Part shown: piece after piece, positions 40,781-49,399 of the stretch
Layout: each line of letters opens with the position of its first letter
Position numbering within the stretch: position 1 is the stretch's first letter
Assembly (NCBI RefSeq): GCF_947494755.1
Contig: NZ_CANLVZ010000001.1
Location: forward strand, 372,001-436,000
DNA: 64,000 nt
Source: an uncultured Tateyamaria sp.
GTDB lineage: Bacteria > Pseudomonadota > Alphaproteobacteria > Rhodobacterales > Rhodobacteraceae
Direction of reading: 5' to 3'
Made by a program: the position numbers and the translations under genes
The notes under the pieces: model-generated
Databases searched by the model: none
What the model saw: the letters and a program-made list of their open reading frames with translations, nothing else
Told to the model about the DNA's origin: nothing

Positions 40781-42060
40781 TGAGCGCGACCGCAGAACAG
40801 CCGAATGCGACCGAAGCGCGGATCGCAAACCTGAACCTGCGCTCGGAGGGATGGTCTGGCTCAGCACGCGCGGATGCGGTGACCCGGCTGCGCGCGATGG
40901 GCTTGCCCGAACGGCGCGATGAATATTGGAAGTTCACCCGCCCCGATGCGCTGACCCAGGCTGATGCGCCCGAAGCGGCTGTATTCCATGCAGGCGAGGC
41001 TGCGCTTTTCGCCAGTACGGACACGTTGACGATTGTGTTTGATGATGGGGTGTTCAACCCTGATGCGTCCGATGCGCTCGCCATGGATTACCTCAGCATC
41101 GAACGGCTGGCCGAGGCGGATGCGGACATCCACTGGGCCAAAGGCGTCTACGGCGTCCTCGAGGCGCGCGGCCAGACGCCTGTGCCGCGCCCCTTGGCCG
41201 CGCTCAACACCGCCTTTGCCACCGATGGCGTGTTGATCCATGTGACGGGCAAGGTGCCCAAACCGATCAGCCTTGTCTACAATCACAGCGATGAGACGTC
41301 CGATGCGATCCTGCACCATGTGATCAAGCTGGACGCCGGGGCCGAACTGACCGTGCTTGAAAACGGCCCGGCCGCCGCCCGGTTCAACAAGGTGATGGAG
41401 GTCGATATTGCCGACACAGCCACCTTCCACCATGTGCGCGCGCAGGGGCGCGACCATGAACGGCGCGCCGCGACGCACCTTTTTGCGCGCTTGGGGACCG
41501 AATCCACCTTCAAATCCTTTACGTTGACCGTGAACGGACGACTGACGCGCAATGAATGCGTGATTGAGTTGACCGGCGATGATGCGATTGCGCACGTGGC
41601 TGGGGCCTGTGTTGGCGATGGTGATTTCCACCACGATGACACGGTGTTCATCACCCACGATGCGGAGCGGTGCGAAAGCCGTCAGGTCTTTAAGAAAGTG
41701 CTGCGCAACGGGGCTGTGGGTGTGTTTCAGGGCAAAATCCTCGTCAAGGCGGGCGCGCAGAAGACCGATGGCTATCAGATCAGCCAATCGCTTTTGCTGG
41801 ATGGTGACAGCGAATTCCTCGCCAAGCCCGAGCTGGAAATCTATGCCGATGACGTGGTGTGTTCGCACGGCTCGACCTCGGGCGCGATTGACGAAGAGGC
41901 GTTGTTCTACCTGCGCTCGCGCGGCGTGCCGGAGGCACCGGCCACTGACCTTCTGACCCTCGCGTTTCTGGCCGAAGCGGTTGAGGAGATCGAAGACGAA
42001 GGTCTGCGTGACGTCATGGTAGATCGCCTCGAGGGCTGGCTGGAGCGGCATCGAGGCTGA
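40780..42060 (+). CDS. sufD: Fe-S cluster assembly protein SufD
   Basis: The 426-residue partner of SufB. N-terminal RRDEYWKFTRPDAL, central beta-helix with RLGTESTFKSFTLTVNGRLTRNE and FQGKILVKAGAQKTDGYQ, and the C-terminal CSHGSTSGAIDEEALFYLRSRG with its conserved His. An additional GTG three bases earlier is in frame. The stop overlaps the next gene by one base. Confidence 0.95.
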   Translation: MSATAEQPNATEARIANLNLRSEGWSGSARADAVTRLRAMGLPERRDEYWKFTRPDALTQADAPEAAVFHAGEAALFASTDTLTIVFDDGVFNPDASDALAMDYLSIERLAEADADIHWAKGVYGVLEARGQTPVPRPLAALNTAFATDGVLIHVTGKVPKPISLVYNHSDETSDAILHHVIKLDAGAELTVLENGPAAARFNKVMEVDIADTATFHHVRAQGRDHERRAATHLFARLGTESTFKSFTLTVNGRLTRNECVIELTGDDAIAHVAGACVGDGDFHHDDTVFITHDAERCESRQVFKKVLRNGAVGVFQGKILVKAGAQKTDGYQISQSLLLDGDSEFLAKPELEIYADDVVCSHGSTSGAIDEEALFYLRSRGVPEAPATDLLTLAFLAEAVEEIEDEGLRDVMVDRLEGWLERHRG

Positions 42061-42542
42061 TGGCGCTGACCCACAACATTGCCGCGACCTATCGAGGGCC
42101 GGGCCAGGTGATCCGCCGTTTGCTTGATCTTGGACAACGCGAGGACCGGGCGCTGGCCTATCTGATGGGGGCCTGCGCGCTGATCTTTGTGGCGCAGCTG
42201 CCGCGCCTGTCGCGCGAGGCCCATCTGACGGGGCAGGATCTGAACATGCTGATGGGGGCGACCCTAATGGCTTGGCTGTTCATTGCGCCCCTGCTGTTTT
42301 ACGCGATTGCATTTCTGGTGCGCGGGATTGGCCGTGTGCTGGGCGGGCAAGGGGATGCGTATGGCGCGCGCCTTGCGCTGTTTTGGGCGCTGTTTGCCTC
42401 GACCCCGTTGATCCTGCTGCACGGGTTGGTCGCCGGTTTCATCGGTCCGGGCCTTGAGATGCAGATTGTCGGATTGGTCTGGTGCTGCGTTTTTTTGTGG
42501 TTCTGGATCGGCGGCACCATCGCGCAGGAGCGGCGCCCATGA
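42060..42542 (+). CDS. Yip1-like membrane protein
   Basis: A 160-residue protein with four or so membrane helices (LAYLMGACALIFVAQL, LMAWLFIAPLLFYAIAFLV, LFWALFASTPLILLHGLV, IVGLVWCCVFLWFWIGG). The arrangement resembles the YIP1 domain family. It overlaps sufD by one base and the next gene by ATGA. Its role in Fe-S assembly is unknown. Confidence 0.75.
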   Translation: MALTHNIAATYRGPGQVIRRLLDLGQREDRALAYLMGACALIFVAQLPRLSREAHLTGQDLNMLMGATLMAWLFIAPLLFYAIAFLVRGIGRVLGGQGDAYGARLALFWALFASTPLILLHGLVAGFIGPGLEMQIVGLVWCCVFLWFWIGGTIAQERRP

Positions 42543-43135
42543 CGAATTGGACTCAATTGGCCGTCGACACGGTGCGCGACCCCAAAAGTGCTGCCGACCG
42601 CATCATGGGCTGGGACCTCGATCGCGCCACGCTTTACATGGCGCTGTGTGCGGTGGCGGCGATCAATGCGATCCTGGCCAGCGGGCCTGTCATTCTGACG
42701 GGCCAGTCGGTTGACGATGTGGCGCGCGAGGCGCTGCCGATCCTCGCCTTGCTGGAGCGGCCCATATTGCTGTTCGTCCTGATCGCGGGCGGGCTTGTTG
42801 TGATGGTGCAGGGCCTGTTCTGGGCCGGGCGGGCCATGGGCGGGCAGGGCGACATGAGCGACCTGCTGGCCTTGCTGGTCTGGTTGCAAGCGCTGCGTGC
42901 AGTGGCGCAGGCCGCCATCCTGGTGCTCAGCTTTGCGGTGCCGACCCTTGCGGGGCTGGCCGCCTTGGGCGTGATGATCCTGGCCTTTTGGCTGATGCTG
43001 CATTTCATCAGCGCGGCCTTGCGATTTGACTCTCTTTTGCGCGCGCTTGGGCTGCTGATTGCGGTCGTGGTGGGTGTCTTTATCGGACTGATGCTGATCC
43101 TGACCCTGATGGGCGTGTCAGCCGGAGGACTTTGA
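42539..43135 (+). CDS. Yip1-like membrane protein
   Basis: A 198-residue protein with about five membrane helices and an N-terminal VRDPKSAADRIMGWDL segment typical of bacterial YIP1-family proteins. It looks like a distant paralogue of the gene before it, which it overlaps by four bases, and sufS begins right after it. The two might form a membrane complex. Confidence 0.78.
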   Translation: MTNWTQLAVDTVRDPKSAADRIMGWDLDRATLYMALCAVAAINAILASGPVILTGQSVDDVAREALPILALLERPILLFVLIAGGLVVMVQGLFWAGRAMGGQGDMSDLLALLVWLQALRAVAQAAILVLSFAVPTLAGLAALGVMILAFWLMLHFISAALRFDSLLRALGLLIAVVVGVFIGLMLILTLMGVSAGGL

Positions 43136-43136
43136 T

Positions 43137-44357
43137 ATGTACGATGTAAATCGCATCCGTGCCGATTTCCCGATCCTGTCGCGCGAAGTGAATGGCAAGC
43201 CGCTGGTTTACCTTGACAACGGGGCCTCCGCACAGAAACCGCAGGTGGTGATCGACGCCATTTCGCGCGCCTATTCCGAGGAATATGCCAACGTCCACCG
43301 TGGCCTGCATTTCCTGTCGAACCTCGCCACGGACAATTACGAATCCGTGCGCGCCAAGATCGCCGCGTTCCTGAATGCCGGGTCCGAAGACGAGATCATC
43401 TTCAACTCAGGCACCACCGAGGGAATCAACATGGTCGCTTATGGCTGGGCCATGCCGCGCCTTGAAGCGGGCGACGAGATCATCCTCAGCGTGATGGAAC
43501 ACCACGCCAATATTGTGCCATGGCATTTTCTGCGCGAACGGCAGGGCGTGATGCTGAAATGGGTGGATGTGGATGCGACCGGCGCGCTTGATCCGCAAAA
43601 GGTGCTGGATGCCATCACGCCCAAGACCAAGCTGATTGCCGTGACCCATATGTCCAACGTGCTTGGCACCAAGGTCGATGTGAAAACGATCTGCGCGGGC
43701 GCACATGAAAAGGGCGTGCCTGTGCTGGTCGATGGCTCGCAGGCGGCGGTGCATATGCCTGTGGATGTGCAGGATATCGGCGCGGATTTCTACGCGATCA
43801 CCGGCCACAAACTCTACGGCCCCTCCGGGTCGGGCGCGATTTACGTCAAGGCGGACCGGATGGCCGAAATGCGCCCCTTCATAGGGGGTGGTGACATGAT
43901 CAAGGAGGTCGCCAAGGACGCGGTGACCTATAATGATGGCCCAATGCGCTTTGAGGCGGGTACGCCCGGCATCGTCCAGATGATCGGCCTTGGCGTGGCG
44001 ATTGACTATATGATGGGTCACGGGATGGACGCGATCCAGGCCCACGAGGATCAGTTGCGCGACTACGCGGTGGATCGGCTGAACGGTCTGAACTGGCTTC
44101 AAGTACAGGGCACAACCCCCGACAAAGGCGCGATTTTTTCGTTCACGCTGGACGGGGCTGGGCATGCGCATGACATCTCGACCATCCTCGACAAGAAGGG
44201 GGTCGCGGTGCGCGCGGGCCAGCATTGTACCGGCCCGTTGATGGAGCATCTGGGGCTGACCGCGACCTGCCGCGCGTCCTTCGGGATGTATAACACCACG
44301 GATGAGGTCGACGCGCTGATCGACGCGTTGGAGCTGGCGCACGATCTGTTTGCCTGA
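43137..44357 (+). CDS. sufS: Cysteine desulfurase SufS
   Basis: The 406-residue PLP enzyme of the Suf system gives sulfur to SufE/SufU-type acceptors. It shows VNGKPLVYLDNGASAQKP, NVHRGLHFLSN, FNSGTTEGINMVA, ITGHKLYGPSGSGAIYVK (PLP Lys) and VRAGQHCTGPLMEHLG (active Cys). The size is normal for group II desulfurases. It is the last gene of the operon; a G/C hairpin without a T-run (44401-44418) follows. Confidence 0.96.
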   Translation: MYDVNRIRADFPILSREVNGKPLVYLDNGASAQKPQVVIDAISRAYSEEYANVHRGLHFLSNLATDNYESVRAKIAAFLNAGSEDEIIFNSGTTEGINMVAYGWAMPRLEAGDEIILSVMEHHANIVPWHFLRERQGVMLKWVDVDATGALDPQKVLDAITPKTKLIAVTHMSNVLGTKVDVKTICAGAHEKGVPVLVDGSQAAVHMPVDVQDIGADFYAITGHKLYGPSGSGAIYVKADRMAEMRPFIGGGDMIKEVAKDAVTYNDGPMRFEAGTPGIVQMIGLGVAIDYMMGHGMDAIQAHEDQLRDYAVDRLNGLNWLQVQGTTPDKGAIFSFTLDGAGHAHDISTILDKKGVAVRAGQHCTGPLMEHLGLTATCRASFGMYNTTDEVDALIDALELAHDLFA

Positions 44358-44514
44358 GGCACCACATCACCCGAGATTAGCAATTGCAGCACCTTCGGCA
44401 CCCGGCTATACCGCCGGGCAGTGATCCTTTGGCTGGACAGCGCGTGGCGCACGGACGGCGGAGGGCAAAACCATCGCGGATGACGTGCGAATGCACCAAA
44501 TACGCGCACAACGT

Positions 44515-44591
44515 GGTCGCATAGCTCAGCTGGATAGAGCGCTGCCCTCCGAAGGCAGAGGTCCCAGGTTCGAATCCTGGTGCGATCGCCA
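44515..44591 (+). tRNA. tRNA-Arg (anticodon CCG)
   Basis: The cloverleaf has acceptor GGTCGCA/TGCGATC (one G-T pair), anticodon stem CTGCC/GGCAG with loop CTCCGAA (anticodon CCG), T-loop TTCGAAT in a CCAGG/CCTGG stem, and encoded CCA at 44589-44591. It lies directly ahead of the DNA methyltransferase cassette, a usual insertion point for mobile DNA. Confidence 0.96.
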
Positions 44592-44686
44592 CTTTTTCCC
44601 GCACCGGGTCAGGAAACATGTCCCAATGTGTTCTTGCTTAGTTCTCGTCGGTCTGATCTATTCGGGCAAAGCGGGGGTCACAGGCT

Positions 44687-45832
44687 TTGCGTAGTTTCTA
44701 TGAATTCTTTGCGGGTGGGGGCATGGCCCTGGCCGGTCTTGGTGAGGGGTGGCAATGCCTGCTGGCCAATGATTTCGACCACAAGAAAGCCGAGACATAT
44801 CGCGCGAACTGGGGCGGCGATCATCTGATCGTCGACGATATTCGCAACATCGCACCCGAAGACATGCCCGGCAAACCCGATATGGTGTGGGGCTCTTTCC
44901 CGTGTCAGGATTTGTCGTTGGCGGGTGAGGGCGCGGGGCTGAGAGGTGACCGCTCCGGAACCTTCTGGCCATTTATTCACCATATTCAGGCGCTGCGCGA
45001 CGAGGGCCGCGCGCCGGGTATCATCGCATTGGAAAATGTGCTTGGCACGCTGACCTCGCACAAGGGCGCGGATTTCACCGCGATCTGCGAGGCGCTCAGC
45101 AGCCTTGGTTATCGATATGGCGCGATCGTTGCCGATGCGGTGCATTTCGTGCCGCAATCACGACCGCGCCTTTTCATCATCGCTGTGCGCGCTGATGTGA
45201 CGGCGCCCGCGCTCACGATCTCTGACGGGCCCAAAACCCCTTGGCACCCGACCAGTTTGAAAAACGCTTTTGGCAGATTGCCAAGCGCGTTGCAGGACAA
45301 CTGGCTGTGGTGGTCCATGCCGACGCCGCCACAACGCCAGACCAAGTTCGCCGATTTTGTGGAGGATAGGCCGACCTCCACCAAATGGCACAGCGCGTCC
45401 GAGACGACGACGCTGCTGTCGATGATGTCCGAGGTGAACCTGGCCAAGGTCGAGACGGCCAAGGCGGCGGGCGTGAAAATGGTCGGAACGATTTACAAAC
45501 GCACGCGCCACGAACACGGCATCAAGGTGCAGCGCGCCGAAATCCGCTTTGACGAGATTGCCGGATGTCTGCGCACACCTGCGGGTGGGTCATCTCGCCA
45601 GTTGATTATGGTGGTCGAAGGCAAAAAGATCAGATCGCGCTTGATTTCCACCCGCGAGACCGCGCGCCTGATGGGGCTGCCTGACAGCTATGCACTGCCC
45701 GCCCGCTATAACGAGGCCTACCACCTGACCGGCGATGGCGTTGCGGTTCCGGTCGTGCGCTACATCGCCGAGCATCTGTTTGAAAAGCTGATCTCGAAAA
45801 CAGAACCTGCCCAAGGCCGGGTGGGCGCGTGA
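44687..45832 (+). CDS. DNA (cytosine-5) methyltransferase
   Basis: A 381-residue type II C5 methyltransferase. Motif I is FYEFFAGGGMALAGL, motif IV SFPCQDLSLAG with catalytic Cys73, motif VI LENV with Glu116, motif VIII QSRPRLF, and motif X GDGVAVPVV. The target-recognition region lies between about 200 and 300. The start is TTG at 44687: the next in-frame Met (44723) would cut off motif I, and a stop lies 33 bases upstream. It overlaps the next gene by GTGA. The recognition sequence cannot be read from the protein. Confidence 0.92.
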   Translation: MRSFYEFFAGGGMALAGLGEGWQCLLANDFDHKKAETYRANWGGDHLIVDDIRNIAPEDMPGKPDMVWGSFPCQDLSLAGEGAGLRGDRSGTFWPFIHHIQALRDEGRAPGIIALENVLGTLTSHKGADFTAICEALSSLGYRYGAIVADAVHFVPQSRPRLFIIAVRADVTAPALTISDGPKTPWHPTSLKNAFGRLPSALQDNWLWWSMPTPPQRQTKFADFVEDRPTSTKWHSASETTTLLSMMSEVNLAKVETAKAAGVKMVGTIYKRTRHEHGIKVQRAEIRFDEIAGCLRTPAGGSSRQLIMVVEGKKIRSRLISTRETARLMGLPDSYALPARYNEAYHLTGDGVAVPVVRYIAEHLFEKLISKTEPAQGRVGA

Positions 45833-46686
45833 GCGAAATACCCTGCGAAAAGAACGCCGAGCTGCGCAAAAAGATCCTTGAGTTCGCCGAGGTGCTCAAG
45901 ACCCAGGCGCATACGCTTGGCGATCATGGCCTCGACGAGCAGGACTTCTATCAGTCCGGTCTGTTCCGAGGCACGATCGAGCGTATCAGAGGCCAGTTTT
46001 CCGCATCGATGAAGGAAAAGCGGGATTTTGTCTCGCTGGTCCTCAGCCATATGCAGGAGGGCGGTTACATCACGGATTGGGGGTCGGCGGGCGAGGCCAA
46101 CCGCCATGACTACGTTGTGACGCTCAACACCGGACGAACCGCGATCATCGAGTTGAAAGGGTGTCTGGACGGGAACAACACCAACATCTTTGAACGTCCC
46201 CCGCACGCAGATGAGTTCATTGTGTGGAGCGTGTGCAGCAACCCGGGTGCTGATCCGCGCCACAATGTCTGGTCCGGCATCCACACCCGTTTGAGCGCCG
46301 AGATGATCGACCGCAATCAGCGGATCGACGGGCTGGTCGTCTGGGATTGGATTTGTGGCACGCTGGCCCGACCCTGCCCGAAACTGGCAACGGATCAGAC
46401 TCGGCTGACCGAAGTTGGCCCCTATCGTGTGCCACCGCCGTGCATTTATCTCTTTCCCGGCACCGTCCCCAGCCCCCGCAACAATCCCAAACCGCGCGTC
46501 AATGCGTTGTCGGATGTCGGTATTCTTGACGCGATGCATCAATGTTTTGGCGGTCTGGATAGGGAATTGAACCGGGTCGAGTTCGAAGTGGGGCATGAGG
46601 GGGTCGAGACCGTGCGCACCACATCCATCTCGCGCGGTGGGGTCGAGCAGAAAAAGAGCAGCCCGACGCCGATCCGTCGCTCATGA
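45829..46686 (+). CDS. Putative type II restriction endonuclease partner
   Basis: A 285-residue soluble protein starting with GTG in a GTGA overlap with the C5 methyltransferase. No named family is recognised. Asp94 in RHDYVV followed by Glu108 and Lys110 in AIIELKG has the form of a PD-(D/E)xK nuclease site, with predicted strands around it. Gene order, overlap and the motif together make it the likely cutting partner of the methyltransferase. Alternatives are a nicking enzyme for mismatch repair of deaminated 5-methylcytosine or a helper of unknown role. Confidence 0.72.
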   Translation: MSEIPCEKNAELRKKILEFAEVLKTQAHTLGDHGLDEQDFYQSGLFRGTIERIRGQFSASMKEKRDFVSLVLSHMQEGGYITDWGSAGEANRHDYVVTLNTGRTAIIELKGCLDGNNTNIFERPPHADEFIVWSVCSNPGADPRHNVWSGIHTRLSAEMIDRNQRIDGLVVWDWICGTLARPCPKLATDQTRLTEVGPYRVPPPCIYLFPGTVPSPRNNPKPRVNALSDVGILDAMHQCFGGLDRELNRVEFEVGHEGVETVRTTSISRGGVEQKKSSPTPIRRS

Positions 46687-46802
46687 CGGGAGGGCCTTGC
46701 CTGCGCTTTCGCGGCGAGGATCGTCGAGACATTGTGCGTTTCACGCCGGCACTGGTGTTGCTCGCTGAGTTCGCCAAGCGTTGTTCCGATCCCGATACAT
46801 AA
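46683..46802 (+). CDS. Possible 39-residue small protein in restriction cassette
   Basis: The ATG at 46683 overlaps the stop of the putative nuclease by four bases (ATGA), as do the two earlier genes of the cassette. The frame runs 39 codons to TAA at 46800-46802, just before the terminator. The product is basic in its first half (RFRGEDRRD) and hydrophobic after (ALVLLAEFA). It could be a small regulator or just a short open frame. Confidence 0.4.
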   Translation: MTGGPCLRFRGEDRRDIVRFTPALVLLAEFAKRCSDPDT

Positions 46803-46833
46803 AAAGGCGCGAACCCATGTGGGACGCGCCTTT
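46803..46833. terminator. Bidirectional terminator after the restriction cassette
   Basis: AAAGGCGCG and CGCGCCTTT form a 9-bp stem with an inner CCC-ATGT-GGG stem. It is followed by TTTTT on the minus strand and TTTCAGTTC on the plus strand. It lies between the convergent cassette and the DUF882 gene. Confidence 0.82.
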
Positions 46834-46862
46834 CAGTTCAATTCAAAAGCGGCTGCCTAAAG

Positions 46863-47432
46863 TCAGCCGCCCCAACTGCGCACGACGCCGCAATCCATAT
46901 GCACAAAATTCGAACCGGAATATTTGCCAACCCCGCCGCCGCGACAGGCCACGGCAGCGCGTGCCATCTGGCTGACCGAGCGTGTGGAAAGGCGCAAGTC
47001 AGCGGCTTGGCCTTTCATGTGCAGGGAATTCTTGGCCACACCGCCGCTGCGCGAGCGCAACATGGCGTTGGTCTTGGGGCTGCGATATCCCGAAAGCAAC
47101 ATGTAGGGTTCGTCGACATCCAAAAGGTTGTGTGCAGCGGCCATGATGTCGACAGTGCGCAGGTCCATGTTTTTCACGTCATCCGTACGCCAGTCCCGCA
47201 TGAAGTGGTTCACTTCCTGCACTGCGTCCTTGATGTAGTCACCTTCGATCCAATAGATCATGTCGATGCGTTCGCCCGTCCGTCCGGAATACATCCGGAG
47301 GCGGCGAATATCGCCTGATCCGCGCAGGAACCCTGCTGCGTTGGAGTAGGTTGGTGCGGCTGTGATCGCTGTTGCCGCAAATGCGCCCAAAAGTGCGCGG
47401 CGGGTCATACCCGTAGTGTTTTCATGTGTCAT
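46863..47432 (-). CDS. DUF882/YcbK-type peptidase, MepK-like
   Basis: The protein has 189 residues from the ATG at 47432. The N-terminal twin-arginine signal MTRRALLGAFAATAITAAP is followed by a peptidase M15-like domain. Zinc-binding residues are seen in LLSGYRSPKTNAMLR, SLHMKGQAADLRL (HxxxxxxD) and NFVHMDCG. E. coli MepK (YcbK) is a murein endopeptidase that cuts 3-3 crosslinks and lies beside the L,D-transpeptidase gene ycbB. Here too it is adjacent to, and divergent from, an L,D-transpeptidase. Confidence 0.87.
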   Translation of the reverse strand: MTHENTTGMTRRALLGAFAATAITAAPTYSNAAGFLRGSGDIRRLRMYSGRTGERIDMIYWIEGDYIKDAVQEVNHFMRDWRTDDVKNMDLRTVDIMAAAHNLLDVDEPYMLLSGYRSPKTNAMLRSRSGGVAKNSLHMKGQAADLRLSTRSVSQMARAAVACRGGGVGKYSGSNFVHMDCGVVRSWGG

Positions 47433-47747
47433 TTTACTGCGCGCCCCGTACGCCTGCCTGCCCATGATGTTACACGGGTCTTCTCATCTCGTCCCCAGAT
47501 GTACCATATCTATGTCATAGCACGATTCGTTTACCAAGTGCTGAATCTGTCACACATTTCATCGCAACTGATTTTGGCAAATTCTTGCGCAAATTGTATC
47601 TTTTGTGGCGCAGCCCCCAGCCAACGATGCACATGCGCATCAGGTCCGGCCAACTTCGCTAAATGTTGGGGTTGTGAATGGACACTCCACAATCGGATTT
47701 GAGATATATTCACGCACTGGCAAGAGATTTATTTTACGAGGTGCGAT
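47433..47747. promoter_or_regulatory. Divergent intergenic region, MepK-like/L,D-transpeptidase
   Basis: About 315 bases between divergent genes, more AT-rich than the surroundings, with no supported gene. It should hold the promoters of both genes. GATTC, a possible CcrM methylation site, occurs near 47524. CGAGG precedes the transpeptidase ATG. I see no clear operator or hairpin. Confidence 0.45.
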
Positions 47748-49370
47748 ATGACTGTGACCGTTTCGAATTTCTGGACGCCCCGCATTTGGGCAACGCTGCT
47801 CGCGGTTACGCTGGCCTTGGTGCTGACCGGGCTGCCTCAAGCGGCGACGGCGCAGGTCACAGCATTCAAACAAGCCGTGGCAGAATCCGCCGCGCGCGAT
47901 GCGGACATCGCGGCCTTTTACAAGGCAAACGGTTACGCGAGCCTGTGGACAGGCCGCTCGGGCAAGGAACGCCAGCGTCGCGTCGCATTGTTCAAGGCGC
48001 TCGACGGGGCGGGCAATCATGGCCTGCCGGCCGGACGCTACGATGCCGCCGGATTGCAAGCCAAGATGAAGGCCGCCAAGACCGAGCGTGATCGCGGTCT
48101 GGTCGAGGTCGAACTCAGCCGAACCTTTCTGCAATACGCGCGGGATCTGCAGACCGGCGTGCTGGTCCCGAGCCGTGTGGACAGCGCCATTGTGCGTCAG
48201 GTGCCATACCGGGATCGCACGTCCTATCTGGTGAACTTCTCCAAATCCTCGCCGGGCGGCTTCTTCAAGGCGCTGGCCCCCAAGACTATGGAATACAACG
48301 CTCTGATGAAGGAAAAGCTGCGGATGGAGCGGTTGCTGTCCAAAGGCGGGTGGGGCGCACGGGTTCCGGCCAAGGCGTTGAAACCGGGCCAGTCGGGTGG
48401 CGAAGTCGTTGCAATGCGCAACCGGCTGATCGCGATGGGCTTCCTCAAGCGGACCAACAGCCAGACATATGACGCAGCGATGCAATCCGCTGTGCAGCAA
48501 TTCCAGCTCGCCCATGGCCTGGCTGCCGACGGTGTCGCCGGGGCGGGCACGATGGCCGAAATCAACAAGGACGTGCAGGCCCGCCTGCAGTCAATCATCG
48601 TCGCGATGGAGCGGGAACGGTGGGTCAATCAAGAGCGCGGCAAACGCCACATTCTGGTGAACATCCCCGACTTTACCGCCAAGGTCATCGACAACGGCAA
48701 GGTCACCTTTCAGACGCGATCTGTGGTCGGGGCCAACAAAGATGATCGCCCCACGCCTGAATTCTCGGATGTGATGGAATTCATGGTGATCAACCCAAGC
48801 TGGTATGTGCCGCGCTCCATCGTGACCAAGGAATATCTGCCTGAACTCAAGCGCAATCGCAACGCGGTCAAGCACATTGAAATTACCGACAGCAAGGGAC
48901 GCAAGGTGAACCGGGGCGCGGTGAATTTCTCGCAATACACCGAAAAGACGTTTCCCTTCGCGATGCGCCAGCCGCCCAGCAAAGGCAATGCCTTGGGCCT
49001 CGTGAAGTTCATGTTCCCAAACGTGCACAACATCTACCTGCACGACACGCCGGCCAAGAACCTCTTTGGCCGCGAGGTGCGGGCCTACAGTCATGGCTGC
49101 GTGCGTCTGGCGGATCCGTTCGACTTTGCCTATGCGCTGCTTGCCAAGCAGGAAGCCAACCCGGAAAAGTACTTTCAGTCGGTATTGGCCACGGGCCGCG
49201 AGACGCGGGTTGATCTGAAATCGCCTGTGCCGGTGCACATCATCTATCGCACGGCCTTTACCACCGCCAAAGGGCACACCCAGTATCGCCGCGACATCTA
49301 TGGCCGGGATGCCAAGGTCTGGCGTGAGTTGTCCAATGCAGGGGTGGCTCTGCGCGCGGTTCAGGGGTAA
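47748..49370 (+). CDS. L,D-transpeptidase, YcbB/LdtD type
   Basis: A 540-residue exported enzyme that makes 3-3 crosslinks in peptidoglycan. A signal peptide (ending AATAQ) is followed by the YcbB N-terminal scaffold region (AFYKANGYASLWTG), a PG_binding_1 domain (GGEVVAMRNRLIAMGFL, FQLAHGLAADGVAGAGT) and the YkuD catalytic domain with PTPEFSDVMEFMVINPSWYVP and the nucleophile in YSHGCVRLADP. The long form with the PG-binding domain matches LdtD rather than the short Ldt enzymes. Confidence 0.93.
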   Translation: MTVTVSNFWTPRIWATLLAVTLALVLTGLPQAATAQVTAFKQAVAESAARDADIAAFYKANGYASLWTGRSGKERQRRVALFKALDGAGNHGLPAGRYDAAGLQAKMKAAKTERDRGLVEVELSRTFLQYARDLQTGVLVPSRVDSAIVRQVPYRDRTSYLVNFSKSSPGGFFKALAPKTMEYNALMKEKLRMERLLSKGGWGARVPAKALKPGQSGGEVVAMRNRLIAMGFLKRTNSQTYDAAMQSAVQQFQLAHGLAADGVAGAGTMAEINKDVQARLQSIIVAMERERWVNQERGKRHILVNIPDFTAKVIDNGKVTFQTRSVVGANKDDRPTPEFSDVMEFMVINPSWYVPRSIVTKEYLPELKRNRNAVKHIEITDSKGRKVNRGAVNFSQYTEKTFPFAMRQPPSKGNALGLVKFMFPNVHNIYLHDTPAKNLFGREVRAYSHGCVRLADPFDFAYALLAKQEANPEKYFQSVLATGRETRVDLKSPVPVHIIYRTAFTTAKGHTQYRRDIYGRDAKVWRELSNAGVALRAVQG

Positions 49371-49399
49371 GTCATGCCCCTGAACACGAGGGGGCATTG

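Noticed and set aside
44401-44418. CCCGGC-TATACC-GCCGGG hairpin after sufS as a terminator
   Set aside because: The stem is good but no T-run follows on either strand, so it is not called as a terminator.
44377-44619. 80-codon minus-strand frame across tRNA-Arg
   Set aside because: It is the well-known false protein made by reading the antisense of a tRNA (IAPGFEPGTSAFGGQ). The tRNA cloverleaf explains the sequence.
44515-46833. Integrated mobile element bounded by tRNA-Arg
   Set aside because: The tRNA is adjacent, but I see no integrase and no repeat of the tRNA 3' end after the cassette, so no element boundaries can be given.
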